Source of the DNA: G963676095 sp963676095
Lineage (GTDB): Bacteria > Bacteroidota > Bacteroidia > Bacteroidales > Prolixibacteraceae
Direction: 5' to 3'
Length of the DNA stretch: 64,000 bases
Assembly: GCA_963676095.1 (NCBI GenBank)
Contig: OY781040.1
Location: 6,138,001 to 6,202,000, forward strand
Shown here: piece after piece, positions 59,953 through 64,000 of the stretch
How positions within the stretch are numbered: the first letter of the stretch is position 1
How the letters are laid out: each line of letters starts with the position of its first letter
The notes under the pieces: model-generated
What the model was told of the DNA's origin: nothing
The model's input: only the letters and a program-made list of their open reading frames with translations
The model's database searches: none
Position numbers and translations under genes: made by a program

Positions 59953-60708
59953 ATGAATAACGCAAAGTTGCGGCTGGAAACCTGTTTTTCCCCTGCTATA
60001 TATCCCAGACATGCCAGTGATAAAAATATTGTGGTGATTGTCGATGTGCTTCGCGCTACATCCTCAATTTGTACGGCATTCCATCATGGAGTAAGGCGTA
60101 TAATACCGGTTGCCACAGTTGAGGAAGCCCGTCAGAAGAAGGCCGAAGGTTTTATTGTTGCATCCGAACGCGACGGGTATGTGCTCGATTTTGCTGATTT
60201 CGGTAATTCCCCCTTTAATTTCTCAGAGGAAATGGTTAAAGGCAGGGATATCGTTTATTCGACAACCAACGGAACGCGTTGTATCCATATGGCCAGCCAT
60301 TCGCAGGCGGTAGTCATCGGGTCTTTTCTGAACCTGACAGCACTTAGCCGGTGGTTGATTGAACAGCAGTCGCCCGTATTGATTTTCTGTGCTTCCTGGA
60401 AGGACCGCTTTAGCTTGGAAGACAGTGTCTTCGCCGGAGCTTTGGCCGAGCAGTTGCTGGAATCCGGCGTGTTTGAATCGATCTGCGATGCCGTTACTGC
60501 TTCGATTGACCTTTGGACGTTGGCCAAGCCGGATTTATGCGGATACATGCAAAAGGCGGCCCAAAAGAAACGTCTTGCAGACAAAGGACTGGACGATTGT
60601 TTTGAATTTTGTCATACGCCAGATTTTACGTCTGTCGTCCCGGTCTTTAAAGACGGATACCTGGTGCCGGCCGGAATTGACAAGGAATTCGCCCTGTCAG
60701 ATTCCTGA
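59953..60708 (+). CDS. comB: 2-phosphosulfolactate phosphatase family protein
   Basis: Mg-dependent phosphatase; in methanogens it releases sulfolactate in coenzyme M synthesis. 251 residues with VVIVDVLRATSSICTAFHHG near 27-46 (the DVLRAT family motif), VASERDGYVLDFADFGNSPF near 69-88, VYSTTNGTRCIHMA near 101-114 and CASWKDRFSLEDSVFAGAL near 145-163. Bacteroidota do not make coenzyme M, so the true substrate is open; sulfolactate or an unrelated phosphoester are candidates. It stands alone between gcvT and serC. Confidence 0.86.
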   Translation: MNNAKLRLETCFSPAIYPRHASDKNIVVIVDVLRATSSICTAFHHGVRRIIPVATVEEARQKKAEGFIVASERDGYVLDFADFGNSPFNFSEEMVKGRDIVYSTTNGTRCIHMASHSQAVVIGSFLNLTALSRWLIEQQSPVLIFCASWKDRFSLEDSVFAGALAEQLLESGVFESICDAVTASIDLWTLAKPDLCGYMQKAAQKKRLADKGLDDCFEFCHTPDFTSVVPVFKDGYLVPAGIDKEFALSDS

Positions 60709-60831
60709 ATGACGGTTAAATGTTAAAAAAATAAAGCTGTTTCGCTGACAGAATTATTACCGGATTTGATTTTATTTGAATGAATAATTGCAATTTTGCA
60801 AAAACAAATTTTAATTCTAAAATAATATACC

Positions 60832-61902
60832 ATGAAGAAGCATAATTTTTATGCGGGACCTTCTATTTTGCCCGAATTTACCAAACAGAAAGTGGCTGAA
60901 GCCGTTCTTAATTTTGCAGGAACCGGACTCTCTGTTATGGAAGTTTCACATCGTGGAAAGGAATTTCAGGCGGTAATGGATGAGTCTATGGCACTCGTAA
61001 AGGAATTGCTGAATGTTCCGGAAGGATATTCAGTGTTGTTTTTGCAGGGCGGTGCCAGCCTGCAGTTTTTGATGGCTCCTTATAACCTTTTGAAATCGAA
61101 GGCAGCATACCTGAACACGGGTGCCTGGTCGACAAAAGCCATTGCTGAAGCAAAATTATTTGGCGAGGTTGTAGAAGTCGCTTCTTCAAAAGACAAAAAT
61201 TTCAACTATATACCAAAATCTTATGAAGTGCCGGCTGATGCAGATTATTTTCACATCACGACCAACAATACCATTTTCGGTACAGAACTCAAGGCTGATC
61301 CGGAAGTTTCAGTACCTCTGGTAGCCGATATGTCATCCGATATTTTCAGCCGTCCTGTCGACGTATCCAAATATGACCTGATTTATGCCGGTGCCCAGAA
61401 AAATCTTGGACCTTCAGGAGCGACCCTAGTAATTGTCAAGGACGAGGCCCTGGGAAAAGCAGGACGTCAGATCCCGACCATGCTTAATTACCAGATCCAT
61501 ATCAAAAACGGTTCAATGTTCAACACACCGTCAACGCTTTCTGTTTTTGGAGCATTACAGACATTGATATGGCTGAAGGAACAGGGCGGGGTCCCAGCTA
61601 TTGAGAAATTAAATATCGCCAAGGCTGAACTCCTTTACAAAGAGATGGACCGCAATAAATTATTTATGCCTACGGTTCCCGATCCTGCCGACCGTTCCCG
61701 GATGAACGTGACATTCGTTATGGCCGAAGGCTATGAAGCACTGGAAAAGGAATATCTTGACTTTGCTTCCTCAAAAGGTATGGTCGGACTGAAAGGGCAC
61801 CGTTCTGTCGGTGGTTTCAGGGCTTCCCTTTATAATGCCCTTCCGCTTGAAAGCGTTCAGGCATTGGTTGACTCCATGAAGGAATTTGAAGCATACCATT
61901 AA
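60832..61902 (+). CDS. serC: phosphoserine aminotransferase
   Basis: PLP enzyme making 3-phosphoserine from 3-phosphohydroxypyruvate and glutamate. 356 residues: MKKHNFYAGPSILPEF at the start, GTGLSVMEVSHRGKEFQ near 31-47, FLQGGASLQFLMAPYNLL near 72-89, DMSSDIFSRPVDVSKYDLIY near 165-184 and the PLP Lys in AGAQKNLGPSG near 190. The end (GHRSVGGFRASLYNALPLES) is conserved. It is the first of the serC-serA-DUF1015 group. Confidence 0.95.
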   Translation: MKKHNFYAGPSILPEFTKQKVAEAVLNFAGTGLSVMEVSHRGKEFQAVMDESMALVKELLNVPEGYSVLFLQGGASLQFLMAPYNLLKSKAAYLNTGAWSTKAIAEAKLFGEVVEVASSKDKNFNYIPKSYEVPADADYFHITTNNTIFGTELKADPEVSVPLVADMSSDIFSRPVDVSKYDLIYAGAQKNLGPSGATLVIVKDEALGKAGRQIPTMLNYQIHIKNGSMFNTPSTLSVFGALQTLIWLKEQGGVPAIEKLNIAKAELLYKEMDRNKLFMPTVPDPADRSRMNVTFVMAEGYEALEKEYLDFASSKGMVGLKGHRSVGGFRASLYNALPLESVQALVDSMKEFEAYH

Positions 61903-62124
61903 ATATAACAGGAGAGCAGGATGGGGGTCCTGCTTTCTTTTCATATATAAAAGTTTTAGGAAAATATTTTCTGTATTTAATTTTTCCAGTGGTTTTGTCC
62001 TGTTTTTGTGATATCGCTAAGTATATATTTGAATCTGAAAAATGCTTAATCCTGCCTGATTGCTTCACTGATGGGCAGCAGCAGGTGAAAGCAGAGGACA
62101 GTAATAAAAACAATATTTAATCAC

Positions 62125-63045
62125 ATGAAACAGGTATTGATAGCTACAGAAAAACCATTTGCGGCAACAGCAATCAAAAAAATCTCAGAGGTATTTGATC
62201 TCGCCGGTTATGAAACTATTTTGCTTTCGGAGTATAAATCCAAAGCGGATTTGCTTCAGTCGGTAAAGCAGGCCGATGCACTTATCGTTCGTAGTGACAT
62301 TGTTGACAGGGAAGTGTTAAGTGCCGGGCAAAAACTGAAAATAGTTGTCAGGGCCGGGGCCGGATACGACAATGTCGATACCTCTTTCGCCCGGGAGAAA
62401 GGTATTGTCGTGATGAATACGCCGGGGCAAAACTCGAACGCCGTTGCCGAGCTGGCTATCGGGCTGGCTGTTTTTGGTATCCGTGAATTTTTCAGCGGAA
62501 AATCAGGCGGCGAACTGAGAGGCCGTACCCTTGGGTTGCATGGATATGGTTATGTCGCCCGGAATGTGCACCGGATTGCCCGGGGAATGGGAATGGATGT
62601 TAAGGTTTTCACCCGGTACAGCAAGGCGCAGGCTGTTTCAGAAGGCCTGGATGTGACTTCTTCCCTGGAAGAGTTATACGCCGTTTCGGATATTATATCG
62701 ATACATGTTCCGGCCCGTGGCGAGCATATCGGTTCGGTAAGCACGGATGTACTGAAACATTTGAAGGACCAGGCCATTATTATCAATACGGCCAGAAAAG
62801 AAGTGATAAACGAATCCGACTTGTGCCGTATTATGGAGAAAAAACCGGGGGTCAGGTATTTGTCCGACATTATTCCTGATTGCGCCGCTGTTTTCGAAGA
62901 AAAATTTGAAGGCCGCTACTTCTTCACGCCCAAAAAGATAGGGGCGCAGACAGAAGAGGCAAATAATAATGCCGGGGTCGCTGCCGCAGATCAGATCGTT
63001 GCCTTTTTGGAAAAGGGCGATGAAACATTCCGGGTAAACAAATAG
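62125..63045 (+). CDS. serA: D-3-phosphoglycerate dehydrogenase, short form with Lys in place of catalytic His
   Basis: First step of serine synthesis: 3-phosphoglycerate to 3-phosphohydroxypyruvate. 306 residues, a short form without ACT or ASB regulatory domains. RAGAGYDNVDTSFAREKGI near 75-93, LHGYGYVARNVHRIARGMG near 138-156 (NAD loop) and NTARKEVINESDL near 215-227 with the catalytic Arg. The usual catalytic TPHIGA is FFTPKKIGAQTEEA near 271-284, so His is replaced by Lys. This is the type IIIK pattern reported for Entamoeba-like enzymes, and I recall it as common in Bacteroidota. Placement between serC and DUF1015 confirms the role. Confidence 0.9.
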   Translation: MKQVLIATEKPFAATAIKKISEVFDLAGYETILLSEYKSKADLLQSVKQADALIVRSDIVDREVLSAGQKLKIVVRAGAGYDNVDTSFAREKGIVVMNTPGQNSNAVAELAIGLAVFGIREFFSGKSGGELRGRTLGLHGYGYVARNVHRIARGMGMDVKVFTRYSKAQAVSEGLDVTSSLEELYAVSDIISIHVPARGEHIGSVSTDVLKHLKDQAIIINTARKEVINESDLCRIMEKKPGVRYLSDIIPDCAAVFEEKFEGRYFFTPKKIGAQTEEANNNAGVAAADQIVAFLEKGDETFRVNK

Positions 63046-63152
63046 CCTGGTTTTACCGGCGTTTATTGTTTTCCTGTATGTAATGATTTTCACGGTCCGG
63101 GTATCTTTTTTTCTAATTTGAGAACTGTATTTTGTTTTTTTGAAATAATATT

Positions 63153-64000
63153 ATGGCAAACGTAAAAGCTTTTAAAGGACTCCGTCCTCCGCGGGAGATT
63201 GCCGGCACGCTGGCATGTCTTCCCTATGATGTTATGAACTCGGAAGAGGCAGCGAAAATGGCTGAAGGAAAAGAAACGTCGCTATTGCATATTACCCGTG
63301 CCGAAATCGATTGTCCGCAAGGTACGGATATCCATTCTGAGACGGTCTACAATAAAGCTGTCGAAAATTTTAAGGCTTTCCAGGAAAAAGGCTGGCTGGT
63401 CCAGGACGGGGAGGCCCGTTTTTATATTTATGCCCAAACCATGAACGGCCGTACACAGTATGGAATAGTCGGTGCGGCATCGTGTGAAGATTATAATAAC
63501 GGGATCATAAAGAAACATGAGCTCACGCGTCCTGACAAGGAAGAAGACCGTATGGTGCTGACCAGGTACCTTAATGCCAATATTGAACCTGTCTTTTTTT
63601 CTTATAAAGCGGTACCTGAGATCGATGCGATTGTGGAATCGGTTGTCGGAAATCAGGAAACAGATTATGATTTTGTTGCAGAGGATGGTTTCGGTCATCA
63701 TTTCTGGTCAATTAACGATAGCGGGCTGAACCGGGAAATAGAAAGGCTTTTTGCGACAAAGGTCCCGGCAACCTATGTCGCCGACGGACACCACCGTACA
63801 GCCGCTGCGGCCCGTATCGGACTTGAACGAAAAGCACAAAATCCTAATCATACGGGAAAAGAGTCTTATAACTACTTCATGGCAGTCCACTTCCCGGATA
63901 ACCAGCTGCAGATCATCGATTATAACCGGGTGGTAAAAGATCTGAACGGGCTTTCGGAAACAGAGCTGGTAGAAAAACTGGACAAGTCGTTTGTGGTAGA
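63153..64000 (+). CDS. DUF1015 family protein (C-terminus beyond window)
   Basis: From ATG 63153 the frame stays open to the right edge, giving about 282 of an expected roughly 410 residues. MANVKAFKGLRPPREIAGTL is the usual start, followed by PYDVMNSEEA near 24-33, KKHELTRPDKEEDRM near 118-132 and the signature YVADGHHRTAAAARIG near 208-223. The family has no proven function; SerC/SerA neighbours are common for it in Bacteroidota, hinting at serine or phosphoserine metabolism. Overlapping reverse frames here are shadows. Confidence 0.9.
   Translation, partial: MANVKAFKGLRPPREIAGTLACLPYDVMNSEEAAKMAEGKETSLLHITRAEIDCPQGTDIHSETVYNKAVENFKAFQEKGWLVQDGEARFYIYAQTMNGRTQYGIVGAASCEDYNNGIIKKHELTRPDKEEDRMVLTRYLNANIEPVFFSYKAVPEIDAIVESVVGNQETDYDFVAEDGFGHHFWSINDSGLNREIERLFATKVPATYVADGHHRTAAAARIGLERKAQNPNHTGKESYNYFMAVHFPDNQLQIIDYNRVVKDLNGLSETELVEKLDKSFVV

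Overview
The window reads as a Bacteroidota chromosome, most likely order Bacteroidales. The sequence evidence is repeated use of the phylum's promoter form (a TTTG or TTG near -33 and a TAnnTTTG -7 box), scarce Shine-Dalgarno sites, DUF3127 and DUF6249 genes, a Nudix-type AraR, a phosphoglycerate dehydrogenase with Lys in place of the catalytic His, and moderate GC with AT-rich spacers. Species and genus cannot be fixed from this.

Layout. (1) 1-14280 is a divergent hexuronate locus. Rightward are uxaE, uxaC, kdgK, kdgA and an ExuT-type transporter, closed by a terminator. Leftward are a LacI-type regulator, an SDR fructuronate reductase, a divergent PfkB kinase, a LarA-type nickel racemase/epimerase homologue, a Gfo/Idh/MocA oxidoreductase, a four-helix-bundle S23 protein, pdxB and gnd (cut by the window edge). 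Two matching LacI-type operators lie in the divergent spacer, and a different perfect palindrome sits on the kdgK promoter. No mannonate dehydratase (uxuA) is present here, and the leftward gene set suggests a possible mannonate-gluconate-6-phosphogluconate branch.

(2) 14348-21382 is a graveyard of mobile DNA. An AlbA/RecG-like (COG2865) gene is split by a 3.5-kb element with three overlapping tyrosine recombinases (recombinase-in-trio, RIT) and capped at its 5' end by an IS1634-family element. The IS transposase carries one in-frame stop; the first RIT recombinase carries a frameshift.

(3) 21418-36273 holds an acyl-CoA synthetase, then a galactose/arabinose supercluster: galM, a GntR-type regulator, galK, galT and a FucP-type permease, then the Nudix regulator araR with araA, an SSS symporter, araD and araB.

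(4) 36296-40246 holds a metallophosphoesterase, a candidate small RNA with promoter and terminator, two identical tRNA-Asp genes, and an ECF sigma divergon whose two start regions carry the same TGTAAC-N16-CGTC promoter. A DUF3127 protein follows.

(5) 40444-64000 is ordinary housekeeping: two FKBP isomerases, mnmD, a Sua5-type enzyme, trkH-trkA, comEC, def-ruvX, pncA, pncB, ppdK, clpB, an HPt protein, gcvT, comB, then serC, serA and a DUF1015 gene cut by the right edge. A second candidate small RNA lies in the 0.9-kb spacer before clpB.
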